A stretch of DNA of 64,000 nt from Enterococcus canis NBRC 100695 (GCF_001544375.1 NZ_BCQJ01000001.1:144275-208274), one strand, 5' to 3'; counted from the stretch's first letter, positions 52,636 through 62,969 are shown. Translations and numbers: made by a program. Notes: a model not told the origin generated them from the sequence alone.

Positions 52636-54333
52636 TTAGCGCTCAATACTAGGTTGAATGACTTGGCTGCTCTTAACCTCGACGATTCCTTGTGGGGTAA
52701 TCCGCACGAAGGGTAGATGAGTCGCAGTAAAAAAGAGGATCGTAAACACAGCATCCGCAAACGCATAACCGCGAGCTGCTAACAAGTCTTGTAGTCGTTG
52801 ATTTTCTTCAATTAATTTTTCCATTGGTAAAGTTGACATATGCCCATTTAGAGGCAAGGATAATTCATAAAGGATGCGTCCCTTATCAACTACAACAATC
52901 CCCCCGCCAATTTCCCTCATTCGTTGGAAGGCTAACTGCATATCAGGCTTATTTTGGCCCAAAAGTAAAATATCATCTGTCCCAGAGTATGAGCTGGCTA
53001 GTCCGCCTAAGTCGCTGACGAAATTTTTAACGAAACTGTTGACGCGCCAGCTACCGTTTTGGTCAAAGAGCGCTAAATAAGCCTCACCTTCTAGTAAATC
53101 CCCCGCTCGTTCATAGCTTTTTGTAATGACGTTATTGACTAATTCGATACCTAGCTGGCCCTCAAATTCCAAATCGACCTCGCTTAACGTCCAGTCTAGC
53201 TGACGTTTTTGAAAAGGACTTGCCTCCCAGTCAAAGTCAACGGGAGCCTCCGGTGCTAGATCCACCCATTTGCCTTGGGCCAAAACAGCGACCGGCGTTG
53301 GCTGATCTTTCGCTGACAGAAAATTAATGTTGGCGATGCGGCCCACTGCGATTGAACCATGGAGTGCTTCCAATTCATAATAAACGGCCGCGTTATAGCT
53401 AGCAATTAAATAGGCATCCTCTAAAGGAATCCCTTCCTCTATCATAATTTTGATGAGGTGGTCCGTCAGCCCCTCGGCATGAAAGTAAGGGTGCGCACCG
53501 TCTAACGTGACCATAAATCGGTCAAAACGGGTAATCTTTTCTTGCTGAAGTCCCCGTATAATTTCGCGTAAATCAGGACGAATCGAAGACTCCCGCATCG
53601 TCACCATATAACCTAGGTTTAAACGTCGTAAAATTTCCTCGGCGTTCATCGCCTCATGATCCCCCTCAGCCCCCAAAAGTGCTAATTTGGTTAAGGTTTT
53701 CTCAGAAGCTCCAGGAAAATGACCCTCGACTTTTTTACTTAAGTGGCGTGCCTCTTGAATCCATGAAAGAATTTGTTCGTCCCCTTGCATCAATTGAGGC
53801 CACCCGGTTAATTCGCCGACCTGTACCACCTTAGGATGTTGAATCCATTGAGAAACTTTCGGATCCTTGAAAGGTTCTTCCTTGAAAGCAGATTGTCCGT
53901 CCAAACGAGCCCACCAATAGGCGCTATAAGGCAGCTTATTCATTTTTTCGATAAACTGAAAGGCTTGCTCATTCTCCAGCTGTAAGAAAAGCGGCAAATT
54001 ATCATGAATCATAGTAGTCGTGCCATGCTTTGCGGCAAAAGCGCTATAATGAACGGGATTTGTCAGCATAAACGGATGACTATGCGGCTCAATATAGCCA
54101 GGCACTAACACGTATGGCTGACAGTCTACAATTTCAATTTCTGTTGATTCTGGGAGTCGTTCCCCCACATACACGATGCGGTCATCTACTAGCCAAATAT
54201 TTGCGTGGTCCCATCTTTTTAAATATGTATTGAGATAAGTGGCATTTTTCAATACTAAAGTCGGTACCTTATTACCATCTACCACCTGGGTCATGTTGCG
54301 AATCGTTTGATTTGTCCATCGATCTTGTTGCAT
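52636..54333 (-). CDS. Adenine-deaminase-like amidohydrolase (YerA type)
   Basis: A 565-residue metal-dependent amidohydrolase of the AdeC family. Metal motif VPGYIEPHSHPFM, VGELTGWPQ with the bridging Glu, VEGHFPGA and AEGDHEA His residues, LDGAHPYF with the late Asp, and GRIANINFLSAKD. It lines up with Bacillus YerA, called a putative adenine deaminase; activity on adenine is not certain. It is monocistronic. GGAGGG precedes the ATG. Confidence 0.85.
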   Translation of the reverse strand: MQQDRWTNQTIRNMTQVVDGNKVPTLVLKNATYLNTYLKRWDHANIWLVDDRIVYVGERLPESTEIEIVDCQPYVLVPGYIEPHSHPFMLTNPVHYSAFAAKHGTTTMIHDNLPLFLQLENEQAFQFIEKMNKLPYSAYWWARLDGQSAFKEEPFKDPKVSQWIQHPKVVQVGELTGWPQLMQGDEQILSWIQEARHLSKKVEGHFPGASEKTLTKLALLGAEGDHEAMNAEEILRRLNLGYMVTMRESSIRPDLREIIRGLQQEKITRFDRFMVTLDGAHPYFHAEGLTDHLIKIMIEEGIPLEDAYLIASYNAAVYYELEALHGSIAVGRIANINFLSAKDQPTPVAVLAQGKWVDLAPEAPVDFDWEASPFQKRQLDWTLSEVDLEFEGQLGIELVNNVITKSYERAGDLLEGEAYLALFDQNGSWRVNSFVKNFVSDLGGLASSYSGTDDILLLGQNKPDMQLAFQRMREIGGGIVVVDKGRILYELSLPLNGHMSTLPMEKLIEENQRLQDLLAARGYAFADAVFTILFFTATHLPFVRITPQGIVEVKSSQVIQPSIER

Positions 54334-54477
54334 ATTTTCCCTCCTAAAAAAGCGCTATCATTTCGGAGCTACTATATCATCATCTTACAAGGAAAGAAAA
54401 GGAACTTGTTTTAATCATTCTTCGATTTTGTTGATTTTTCATTATTTAATTTGCAACATCACACGCTCAAGATACTG

Positions 54478-54520
54478 AAAAAAAGAGATTCTTCTCTTGA
54501 ATATGAAAAGAATCTCTTTA
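54478..54520 (-). terminator. Terminator of the GH73-CHAP gene
   Basis: AAAGAGATTCT (54519-54509) and its complement (54482-54491) form a stem with a long loop, followed by TTTTTTT on the minus strand. Confidence 0.8.
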
Positions 54521-54528
54521 TTTTAAAT

Positions 54529-56520
54529 TTATTTTGGGAAAAAATAAGTGACACCCTTTTGCTGTGCTTCTTTCGCAGTAAGCAGGCGATAAGAAATCTT
54601 CCCTAAGCCCTTCACATTACTTTCAGAAATCAACACACCCTGATCAGTGACCGCTTCAACAAAAGCTACGTGTCCATAATTGGCATCAGCACCTAAAACA
54701 CCTGGCGAAAAGGAAACTGCGGCTCCGGCAAAAGGTTTCGCTTGGACTTCATAACCTAAGCGTTGCGCTTTCGAGCCCCAATCGCCACCATTCCCCATGA
54801 AATCATCTACGGGCTTCCCAAGTTGTGCCAAACGATTTGCCACATACCAAGTACATTGCCCTGCTGGATAAGAGCCAGAACGATTCCGTTCGACACCATC
54901 ATAGTAGCCTAATGTCAAAGCTGCTCGTACTTTTTCTGGCAATTGTTTCAAGCTGATCATATCAATATGATCACTTTTGGCTTGATCATATTGCGTCAAA
55001 TGGTAAGCCGCAATCAATGAGTTTAATTTATTCGCATATTCTGAATCTGTTGCATACGATCCAGTCAAAGAGCGTGTTGCGTTCAAATAGTTTTTAGCTT
55101 GAGATCGCCAAGCTGGCTGATAAAAATGAGCATTGCCGTCAATTCCCTTACGTAATAATCCAACATAGTCCTCTAAAGAACCTTGGTAGTTGCCATAGCT
55201 GCGGAAAGCCGCGGTAATATGGTATTTTTCACCGTTCGTCCGCTCTTCGATAGTATCGAAAGAAACGCTTTGTCCTTGGTAGCTTCCCTTCACTCCAAAG
55301 AGATTGTAAAACGGTGCTTGGCTCAACTTGCTTTGACCAGAACCACTTTCCAGGATTGCTTGGGCAATCATTACCGACGCAAATAGATCATTCTTCTGTC
55401 CTAATTTGCGGGCAGTTTCGCCTATTTCAGCAATAAATCTCTGCGTTTCTTTACTTGGCTTGATGGCAACGTTCGCGGGATATTCTCGGAGAAATTTTTG
55501 CCCAGCCTTTGTCAGCTCTGCCTTTTGAATCACATTCCAAACAGTATCTGGCTTTTCACGCAATCCCAATGAGAAAATAAAGAGACGTTGCTTTTTATCT
55601 TGTTTTTTCATAGGTTGAGCATAATAAAAGCCATTTCCCAAATAGATTCCTTCCTTGATACCTCGGCTATTAGGTTCTTGCCATTGAAGCAGGTCACCCG
55701 GCTGAGCCTTGTCAAAGGAGACTACTTTGGCTTTTTTATCCAGCTGAAATACTTCGCGGTAAATACTACTTAGTTTAGTGACGGACAGCTTCTTTTCCTT
55801 TTGCTGATCTTCCGTTAAACTCAATAATCTAAACAATAAAGCGCCGCGCGTTTGGTTGGACAATTCGGCTAGCATCGGCAACTCATATTGTCCGAAAATG
55901 GTGTTTGAGAAGAGAATATCATTTTTTGAACTCTCTGATTTCGCGCCAACGAACCCAGAAATGTCAGCTATCGCAGGATTTTGGGATACAGTGCCTTCTT
56001 TTGAAGGTTCCTTTTTTCCTGGTTCTGGTTTTGTTGGAGTTACTGGTTTCCCAGAAGGCCCCTTACTATCATTAGTAGTCTCACTAGTTGTGGGCTTGCT
56101 GTTCTCAGAACTATCATGTGAGGCTGCTGGCGTTGACGAGCTTGTTGTTGATTGGGTGCTCTCTGTGGTACTTTCCGTCGTTGCCGTTGATTCAGCGCTA
56201 CTACCACTACTATCGCTAGTGACCGAGGTCGTTTCACTGGTTTCAATTACGCTGGTCCCCGTCGTTTCAGAGGTATTTATATCATTTGTCTCGCTTGTTT
56301 CAATTGGCTCCGTTGTTTCTGTTGTTTCATTGGCTGTCTCGCGGTCATTACTGGAGGCGGCTGTCGTTTCAGTCGGCGCTTGCGTTTCTTTGGCAGACGT
56401 CTCTGTAATAGTCGGTTCAACCTGCTCTTCCTGATTGGCATAGACTGACATCATGGGTGCCAAGCTCGTCCAGCTAAGAGAACAAAGTGTCAGCAGCGAG
56501 ACAAGTTTTTGCTTTTTCAT
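54529..56520 (-). CDS. Secreted peptidoglycan hydrolase: Ser/Thr-rich region, GH73 and CHAP domains
   Basis: A 663-residue exported wall hydrolase. A signal peptide (1-29, ending MMSVYA) is followed by a Ser/Thr/Glu-rich linker (about 30-185). A region at about 210-345 (AQPGDLLQWQEP, EGIYLGNGFYYAQP) resembles an NlpC/P60 or CHAP domain without a catalytic Cys. The glucosaminidase domain follows (about 355-510, SVMIAQAILESGSGQSKLSQAPFYNLFGVKG, Glu near 391), then a C-terminal CHAP amidase/endopeptidase (AGQCTWYVANRL, Cys near 556; NYGHVAFVEAV, His near 617). Likely roles are cell separation or wall turnover. No LPXTG anchor. Confidence 0.9.
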   Translation of the reverse strand: MKKQKLVSLLTLCSLSWTSLAPMMSVYANQEEQVEPTITETSAKETQAPTETTAASSNDRETANETTETTEPIETSETNDINTSETTGTSVIETSETTSVTSDSSGSSAESTATTESTTESTQSTTSSSTPAASHDSSENSKPTTSETTNDSKGPSGKPVTPTKPEPGKKEPSKEGTVSQNPAIADISGFVGAKSESSKNDILFSNTIFGQYELPMLAELSNQTRGALLFRLLSLTEDQQKEKKLSVTKLSSIYREVFQLDKKAKVVSFDKAQPGDLLQWQEPNSRGIKEGIYLGNGFYYAQPMKKQDKKQRLFIFSLGLREKPDTVWNVIQKAELTKAGQKFLREYPANVAIKPSKETQRFIAEIGETARKLGQKNDLFASVMIAQAILESGSGQSKLSQAPFYNLFGVKGSYQGQSVSFDTIEERTNGEKYHITAAFRSYGNYQGSLEDYVGLLRKGIDGNAHFYQPAWRSQAKNYLNATRSLTGSYATDSEYANKLNSLIAAYHLTQYDQAKSDHIDMISLKQLPEKVRAALTLGYYDGVERNRSGSYPAGQCTWYVANRLAQLGKPVDDFMGNGGDWGSKAQRLGYEVQAKPFAGAAVSFSPGVLGADANYGHVAFVEAVTDQGVLISESNVKGLGKISYRLLTAKEAQQKGVTYFFPK

Positions 56521-56585
56521 GATGATCTCCCTTTCCTAAAACTCACGTATGAGCAGGAAATTCCTGCCCATATGCGAGCAATTTC

Positions 56586-59500
56586 TTATTTTGTTGATTT
56601 TTTCCGGTAGAAGATGAGACCAGCAATTCCCAATAAGGCCAAGCCAATCCCTGCAATTAGGGCGCTGATACTACGATTTTCACCAGTATGCGGCAACAGT
56701 CCTTTTTGCTCTTGTTTCACTGTAACATTCGTACTATTTTGTTGATTTTGATGATTGGATTGATTGTTGGATCCATTACTGCCGGCACCATTTTTTTGAC
56801 TGTCTGAAGTAGCTTCGGTAGAGTCCTTGGTACCACTGGTAGAATCATCTGTACTATTGCTTGAGGAATCTGTTGTTCCAGTTGAATCATCCGTAGAAGA
56901 AGTGGATTCTTCACTAGAGTCCTTAATTTTTTCCTCTTTCAACTCTGCGACTGCTTTTTCAAGGGCCGTAGTTGCTTCATCAACAGCTGCCTGTGTTGCT
57001 TGCGAATCCGCTAAAACTTTTTCTGCCTTTGCGATTGCAGCGGACAAAGCTTTTTGTGTGGCAGCGGTGTATTGATAGCCTGTTTGTGGTTTGCTTTCTT
57101 TGGCTTTTTTAAGAGCTGCTTGTAAGTCTTTTGTATCCACATCAGTAGTGATTGCCGTTTCTTCCAAACCATCAATTGCAGCAGCTAAATCAGTTGTTGC
57201 TTGATTGATTTCTTCTTGAGTCGCAGCTTCATTCCCTAAGACTGCTTGCGCTTTTTCTAAAGCTTTTTGCAATTTCTCTAGACTTTCAGCGGTAAAGATA
57301 TGGCCCTCAGATGGGGTTACGTCCTTTGCTTGGTCAATCAGTTTGGTTAGTTCACTTGTGTCGTTCTCGGTTCCTTCCACTACTAGCATTTCAATGGATT
57401 CATTCAATGTCTTGGTTGCCTCATCAATTTCTAGTTGTGAAGCATCAGTATCCTTGGCGACTTTTTCAGCGTCCTGCAACTGTTGGCTTAAGACTGCCAG
57501 TGACTCCTCTGTGTAGATTTTTTTCGGTGTCGCAGCAAATAGACGTAGTCTAGCAATATTAGGTTGGTCCTTCATGCTATCTTTGGCTTCTGCAATTGCT
57601 TTTTCTAGCTGTTTCACATCATGTGTCGCTTCTCGTTCAACTTTGAAGTTGTCGATAATCAAGTCGTACGCACCACCATTGGTGTAGATACCAACCGTTG
57701 TCTTGCCGCTTTCAGCACCAGTCACATCCATGCTGAAATGCTTAGTCTTGCCATCTGCTGCAGTTGAAGAAATAGAATCTTTTGACCAATTCACTTTTTG
57801 AATATTTTCATCGTTACCAGCTGTGAATTCTTGATCCAGACTACCTACATAGAAATTATCAGCTCCATCTGTTTGATAATCAAAGCTGACTGTATATTTC
57901 ACATTTGGTTCAAAAGCGACATTCTGCGGAGTCGTTTGTAGCATCATACCTGCCCCTTGTTTATGGGCTTTCAGAGACCATTTTCCTTCCAACACATCGG
58001 AGACTTTATTGCCGTTCCAGCCATATTGGGTGTAAGGATCATGCAGCTCAGATAAATGGACCCGCGGATCTTCTACACCACCAGCTTGAGCCTTGACAAA
58101 CGGGAACAATCCAATAGCTTGTTCGTCTTCGAAGTCCTGAGTAATAACCAAGTTCTTCTTCAAATTCTGAACTTCAGTGTTGCGAGAAACGATTCGCAAA
58201 TCATCAAAACGGGCAGTTTCCTCTCCTTTATCCGCTAATAGAGAAACTTTAACAGTCGCATCTTCTGGAACAGTAAAGTCTAACCGCAATTTTTGCATGT
58301 ATTGTGGGTAGGCAGTACTTGTGTGATTAACATCTGCTTGAATATAATTTTGGACCATTGAGTTTTCAAATTCGCGAACATACAGCTTATTGTTCACTTG
58401 AATACGAGCTTTGACTTTACGCCCATGGCTTTCTGTATTTACATAGAAGCTATAATCGCCAGCTTCAAGTTTTTTCAATGTCTGTGTCATTTCTAACGCA
58501 TCATTTCCTGGCTCAAGCACATAATCGCCATTTGGATTACGCGTCACTTGCGGTTTTCCAGCTAATACATCCCAGTTTTGCAAAGTATCTTTGCCGTTGA
58601 ATCCAGGGTCCTTAAACGGTGTATCAATACCAAATTCTACTTGTTTGACCTCGGCTCCTTCAGCAATCACGTATGGTGTTTTAGCCTTGGCCTCAATCGT
58701 TACTTGATTGCCTGAAACGGTTGCGCCACCCAGATCAATTCTCCCTTGATCGGTCAATTGATAAACATGAAGATTATTTTTATCTTGTAACGCACTTGGC
58801 AGGTCCCAAGTAGTGGTTCCGCCATTTTCGTTCCAGTGATACGCTTTGTTTTCGCCTTCAATATTCCAAGGAATCAAATAACTGTCGCCCTTTAATACTT
58901 CATGGCCATCTAGGGTGATTGTCCGTTCTTCCCCTTCATTTTGAGTAACAACGACCTTACCTTTTTCATTGCCTAACTTGATTGTGCCGTAGATTTGACC
59001 ACTTTTAGCAGTCGTAGTATCCCAATTTGTGATTTGGTAGTGTTGCAAGAATTTAGTTGGGATATTGGTACGGAATGTGACCTCTTCATAGCTGTTAAAA
59101 TCTGTCTTTCCGACCCAACCTTCATGGGCTTCAAACTCTGCTCCTCCTAGAAGCGGATTATCTGAAATAACCCAAGTATCTTTTTGATGATTTCGAATGA
59201 AGCGGACGATGTTACTATTGAATCCCTTAGTTGAAGTACCGCCATAAGCTTTTTCAGCTGACCAATGGTTCCAAATAGAGCTATACTCCATCGCATTTGG
59301 AAATTCGTTGGCTAGTATCCATCCCCGGTCATTGACTTCTTTAGCCATTTCGCGGCTCATCCAGCCGGCTTCTCCTTGATTACCCCAAACGTCCAAATAG
59401 ATATAATCCAAGTTTGGCACATTTTGTTTCAGCTCATCTAACCGCTTCCCACGGTTACCAGAAAGAGCATCATTTCGTTGGTTGATTGCGTAAGACGGAT

Positions 59501-61754
59501 CTAACCAATCCCAACGATCTTGATCGACATTGACTAGCTCTTCATTAAAAGATTTCGCTTCAGGATAGGATTCGGTTGCGTTGATATGCACCCCGAAAAT
59601 GGCATTCAAATCATGTCCTTTGTTTACCAAAGCGTTCATGTCGGCTTCGCCACCAGGTCGTTTCCCAACTGGTCCATAATCAGGATGGGCCGAGTCGTGT
59701 CCTTCATTTTGATAGCCTTTTAATAGAACCATTTGCCCCAGACCGTCAGTTAAATTGTAGATGCGTTTAGTTTCATCCAGCGTATCTAAAAATGGATTGG
59801 TAGCTTGACTAGCGAAGTTGAATGGAATCCGTTGGTTCACGAGTTCGGGCACTTTTTCAGCACCAACTGGATTATTCATAATATCACGGAACCCAATTGC
59901 GGCATCTTGCCAGTCAACTTGTTTATCATCATTCAAATCAGCAGAAAACTTGATTTTCAACTCAGGTGTATCTGTTGTTTTATAATTAGCCGGTGCACCG
60001 AATGGCCGGATAGTCCAAGCGCCACTCCACAGACTTGTCACATACCCCCGGTCCGTTTTAGCTGTTTGCTTGTATAAACGACTGCTGTCACTGTTATCGA
60101 CAGTCTGATCACCATAAGCGTTAGTCCAAATACTAGCGGCTCCTTTATCTTTTGATAAAAATGCGTACATATAAGGGTCCGTACCTTCAGTAGAATAGTG
60201 ATTTAGGTTTTGGAACGTATCACCATTTTTGTTGCCATTATTGGCATTGGTACCGGTATTCATTTTAGCACCAGCGAAAGCGGCGCCCTTTTCTGTGCTA
60301 GCAACTGAGACCAAACCTTGATTAGGAATGGAGATTGTATTGATTAATTGCGCGGCTTCTTTAATATTTGTAAGTTTCATATGGAAAACCTGATTATCTT
60401 CCACTGTGAATTCTGTATCGAAGGTCAAACCTAGCTCTTCAACGTTTACATGGTAGACCGCTTTTGTATCATTTTCATTCGTTTTTTCTTTGGTAGCAGT
60501 GGCTTCATAGTTTTTCCCGTTGACAGCTACTTTGTTAATTTTTTCAGATTGGCCGCTAAACAGTTTGTTCCCTTCGCCATCTTGATAGCGAATCACCCGT
60601 GGGAAAGTTGGGTCAAGGACTGCTTTTAGTTCCTTCGTACCAATCACATCGCCGGCTTCTTGTTCGCCTTCTCCTACCACATCAACGGTTGCTACGGCTT
60701 GAATCTCGGTACCTGCCACCTGACCTTTGACTGTAAAAGTACCTTCTTTCTCAAGGTTCTCAGCAGGAATTTGTTCCCAGGTAACGTCAGCTTTCTTCTG
60801 TTCCCCAGTATTGTAGACCGTATTCACTTGTGTTGGTAGACTTGGTTCTTCTCCGATTTCAGTGAACACGTGGACGGGATCAACTTGTATAATTTCGGGA
60901 ACAATTTCCGGTATCGAGCCGACTGCCCCATTTTTAAAGTAATTATAGGAAATTGTTTTGGTGTCATACCAGTTGCGCACACCAACATGCCCTGCCTGGG
61001 TCTGAATTTTTTTACCACCGGCTAAAGTTGGTGTATCCTCATAGAATTTTTCACCATTTAGCCAAATCGTGATTTTTTCACCTTCGTACCGAACCTTTAA
61101 GATATAGAGCGTATCCGCTGCAATTGCCGGGCCAGTAATATCATCTTTCCATGCTCCAGGAACTTCAATTAACCACTTACCCGTATTAAAGCCGACAAAG
61201 ACCCAATGATCAGCATCAACACCACGGACAATGACCCCTACACGCCCTTCCCCATTTTTTATTTTAAAAGCAGCTTCGACTTCACCATCGGCTTGTTCAG
61301 GAGAATCTTGAAGAAGTGAAACGGAATTATTGCCCTTACTAGTTTCGCGTATAAAATCTAAGGCGCCATCTTGTAATGTGCGTTTATTCCCACCCACAAC
61401 ATCCGTCCAGCTACCCATCTGACCGTCTTGGAAAGCCGTACTCCAAGCTGGTTTGACTTCTGCGTCTTTTTGATTCGCCTCTTTTGAAGAACTCTTGGAC
61501 TCAGTAGAGGTCGTTGTTGCCTCTTCAGTAGTTTCAGTAGCTTTTTCAGAGCTGGCTTCAGATTTCTCAGTACTCATCTCTGTCTGTGAACTTTCTTGAG
61601 TGCTGTTAACAGTCTCAGTTTCGCTGCTAACGGTAGCTTCTGTTTTTTCTTCCGCATGAGCTGTTAAACTATTGGCCGCTAATCCAACCCCGGATACGTA
61701 CGGTGCAAGTGTCAATGAAGCTAAAGAGACATACAAAAATTTGCTTTTCTTCAT
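56586..61754 (-). CDS. LPXTG-anchored endo-alpha-N-acetylgalactosaminidase (GH101)
   Basis: A 1722-residue surface enzyme expected to release the core-1 disaccharide (Gal-GalNAc) from mucin-type O-glycans. Order: signal peptide (1-34), Thr/Ser/Glu-rich stretch (to about 100), a lectin-like domain (about 105-275), Ig-like and beta-sandwich parts, the GH101 barrel with the likely nucleophile Asp near 788 (YIYLDVWGNQGEAGW) and acid/base Glu near 817 (ILANEFPNAMEYSS), later carbohydrate-binding modules, three FIVAR-type helical repeats (about 1378-1605), a Ser-rich spacer, and LPHTGENRS with a transmembrane segment and KKSTK tail from 1687. Resembles EngEF of E. faecalis. A cre site lies just upstream. 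Confidence 0.93.
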   Translation of the reverse strand: MKKSKFLYVSLASLTLAPYVSGVGLAANSLTAHAEEKTEATVSSETETVNSTQESSQTEMSTEKSEASSEKATETTEEATTTSTESKSSSKEANQKDAEVKPAWSTAFQDGQMGSWTDVVGGNKRTLQDGALDFIRETSKGNNSVSLLQDSPEQADGEVEAAFKIKNGEGRVGVIVRGVDADHWVFVGFNTGKWLIEVPGAWKDDITGPAIAADTLYILKVRYEGEKITIWLNGEKFYEDTPTLAGGKKIQTQAGHVGVRNWYDTKTISYNYFKNGAVGSIPEIVPEIIQVDPVHVFTEIGEEPSLPTQVNTVYNTGEQKKADVTWEQIPAENLEKEGTFTVKGQVAGTEIQAVATVDVVGEGEQEAGDVIGTKELKAVLDPTFPRVIRYQDGEGNKLFSGQSEKINKVAVNGKNYEATATKEKTNENDTKAVYHVNVEELGLTFDTEFTVEDNQVFHMKLTNIKEAAQLINTISIPNQGLVSVASTEKGAAFAGAKMNTGTNANNGNKNGDTFQNLNHYSTEGTDPYMYAFLSKDKGAASIWTNAYGDQTVDNSDSSRLYKQTAKTDRGYVTSLWSGAWTIRPFGAPANYKTTDTPELKIKFSADLNDDKQVDWQDAAIGFRDIMNNPVGAEKVPELVNQRIPFNFASQATNPFLDTLDETKRIYNLTDGLGQMVLLKGYQNEGHDSAHPDYGPVGKRPGGEADMNALVNKGHDLNAIFGVHINATESYPEAKSFNEELVNVDQDRWDWLDPSYAINQRNDALSGNRGKRLDELKQNVPNLDYIYLDVWGNQGEAGWMSREMAKEVNDRGWILANEFPNAMEYSSIWNHWSAEKAYGGTSTKGFNSNIVRFIRNHQKDTWVISDNPLLGGAEFEAHEGWVGKTDFNSYEEVTFRTNIPTKFLQHYQITNWDTTTAKSGQIYGTIKLGNEKGKVVVTQNEGEERTITLDGHEVLKGDSYLIPWNIEGENKAYHWNENGGTTTWDLPSALQDKNNLHVYQLTDQGRIDLGGATVSGNQVTIEAKAKTPYVIAEGAEVKQVEFGIDTPFKDPGFNGKDTLQNWDVLAGKPQVTRNPNGDYVLEPGNDALEMTQTLKKLEAGDYSFYVNTESHGRKVKARIQVNNKLYVREFENSMVQNYIQADVNHTSTAYPQYMQKLRLDFTVPEDATVKVSLLADKGEETARFDDLRIVSRNTEVQNLKKNLVITQDFEDEQAIGLFPFVKAQAGGVEDPRVHLSELHDPYTQYGWNGNKVSDVLEGKWSLKAHKQGAGMMLQTTPQNVAFEPNVKYTVSFDYQTDGADNFYVGSLDQEFTAGNDENIQKVNWSKDSISSTAADGKTKHFSMDVTGAESGKTTVGIYTNGGAYDLIIDNFKVEREATHDVKQLEKAIAEAKDSMKDQPNIARLRLFAATPKKIYTEESLAVLSQQLQDAEKVAKDTDASQLEIDEATKTLNESIEMLVVEGTENDTSELTKLIDQAKDVTPSEGHIFTAESLEKLQKALEKAQAVLGNEAATQEEINQATTDLAAAIDGLEETAITTDVDTKDLQAALKKAKESKPQTGYQYTAATQKALSAAIAKAEKVLADSQATQAAVDEATTALEKAVAELKEEKIKDSSEESTSSTDDSTGTTDSSSNSTDDSTSGTKDSTEATSDSQKNGAGSNGSNNQSNHQNQQNSTNVTVKQEQKGLLPHTGENRSISALIAGIGLALLGIAGLIFYRKKSTK

Positions 61755-61772
61755 TCTTTCTCCTCCTCTTAT

Positions 61773-61786
61773 TGAATACGCTTACA
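61773..61786. promoter_or_regulatory. Candidate cre (CcpA) site before the GH101 gene
   Basis: TGAATACGCTTACA matches TGWAANCGNTNWCA with a single mismatch (T at position 5). It lies directly after a TATAGT -10 box (61785-61790 region, minus strand), so CcpA binding would block transcription. It suggests glucose repression of mucin-glycan attack. Confidence 0.65.
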
Positions 61787-62035
61787 CTATACCTTATAAA
61801 TAACTGATATTTTTTATTTTTGTTGTTGACTTTTTTATGATAATTGCTAAATTTTCACACATTTCAATTGAAATAGTTGCTAAAATCAATACTTTGTCCT
61901 CTATTCACCAAAACTAAAAATATTTATTCCGAATAATGACAAAAGTTATAAAATAACTGTTATTATGATTTAAATACAAGTTCTCGCTTTTTATGTTTTT
62001 TGAATAAATTTATCTAAAATACTAAAACATAAAAC
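61787..62035. other. AT-rich intergenic region between two hydrolase genes
   Basis: No gene or clear hairpin. It holds the upstream part of the GH101 promoter region and is strikingly AT-rich compared with the rest of the window. Confidence 0.5.
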
Positions 62036-62063
62036 TAAAAAAGACACCATTTAGGTGTCTTTT
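62036..62063 (-). terminator. Terminator of the GH73-LysM gene
   Basis: AAAAGACACC and GGTGTCTTTT flank a 5-base loop, followed by TTAG on the minus strand after the T-rich arm. Confidence 0.85.
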
Positions 62064-62102
62064 GAAGGATATAAGATAATTTTTGGAAAACGACTTACCG
62101 GT

Positions 62103-62969
62103 TTAGCCTAAAGCTAAAATTTCTCCCACATAGATCGTATCCTCTGTTAAACCATTCAGTGCTTTTAGCTGGTCAACAGTCAAACCATTATTTGTCGCAA
62201 TATCCCACAGTGTATCGCCGCTAACAACAGTATGTGTTCCACCAACTGTCGCAACCTCGCTTGTACCAGTTTCGACAACTGTAGTATCAGCAGCTTCAGT
62301 CGTTGCTTCATCTTGATAAACTTCTGCCGCTGCAGTCTCTTCAACTGGTGCCGAATAACCGCCATCGTATTGTGTCAGATTATAAGATGCAATCAAGGAA
62401 TTAAGCTTGCTGCCGTACCCTGGATCAGTAGCATAGCGACCTGTCAGCCAAGCAGTCGCATCCATATAGCTGCTTGTATTGCTCCGCCAAACACCTTGAT
62501 AATGATGGTTTGCACCCCACATCGTACTTAACAAGACATTTGCTTGGTCTTGGAATGATTCATAATAAGACGAATATTGACGGAAAGGTTCATTCATGAT
62601 GACCCATTCGCCATTCAAATATTCAGAGGTAGGCAAATAGACAACATTCTGTCCGTCATAGCCCTTTACACCAAATAGATTATAATAAGGAGCTTGTGAT
62701 AAAGCAGAAGAACCATAACCAGTCTCTAAAAGCGCTTGAGCAATCATGACAGAAGGATACAAGTCATTAGCCTGTGCTACTTCCATTGCGTAGGGCGCTA
62801 TTTGTTGAATAAAAGCTGCTTGGTTAGTCGTTTCTACTGTCCCTAATTCCGTCGCTTGTGAAGTCAAAGGCATCGCAAAAGGTAGCGCCAATAATCCCAC
62901 TGCCGGCGCAGCCCATACCCCTTTACTTTTTGCCTTCTTCTGATGACGGGCACTTCTCGTTTCTCTCAT
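62103..62969 (-). CDS. Secreted N-acetylglucosaminidase (GH73) with one LysM domain
   Basis: A 288-residue peptidoglycan hydrolase. A long signal sequence with an Arg/Lys-rich start (RETRSARHQKKAKSK) is cleaved near SQATELG (about 40). The glucosaminidase domain (about 45-200) has SVMIAQALLETGYGSSALSQAPYYNLFGVKG with the catalytic Glu. A Thr/Glu/Ala-rich linker leads to a C-terminal LysM (about 244-288, HTVVSGDTLWDIATNNGLTVDQLKALNGL). Its GH73 domain is similar to that of the larger hydrolase 5.6 kb away. GAGGAGG precedes the ATG. Confidence 0.92.
   Translation of the reverse strand: MRETRSARHQKKAKSKGVWAAPAVGLLALPFAMPLTSQATELGTVETTNQAAFIQQIAPYAMEVAQANDLYPSVMIAQALLETGYGSSALSQAPYYNLFGVKGYDGQNVVYLPTSEYLNGEWVIMNEPFRQYSSYYESFQDQANVLLSTMWGANHHYQGVWRSNTSSYMDATAWLTGRYATDPGYGSKLNSLIASYNLTQYDGGYSAPVEETAAAEVYQDEATTEAADTTVVETGTSEVATVGGTHTVVSGDTLWDIATNNGLTVDQLKALNGLTEDTIYVGEILALG

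Noticed and set aside
55856..56434. 192-residue plus-strand open frame rich in Val and Ser
   Set aside because: It is the antisense of the Ser/Thr-rich linker of the GH73-CHAP hydrolase; repeat-like codon composition keeps the frame open. No ribosome binding site or family motif.
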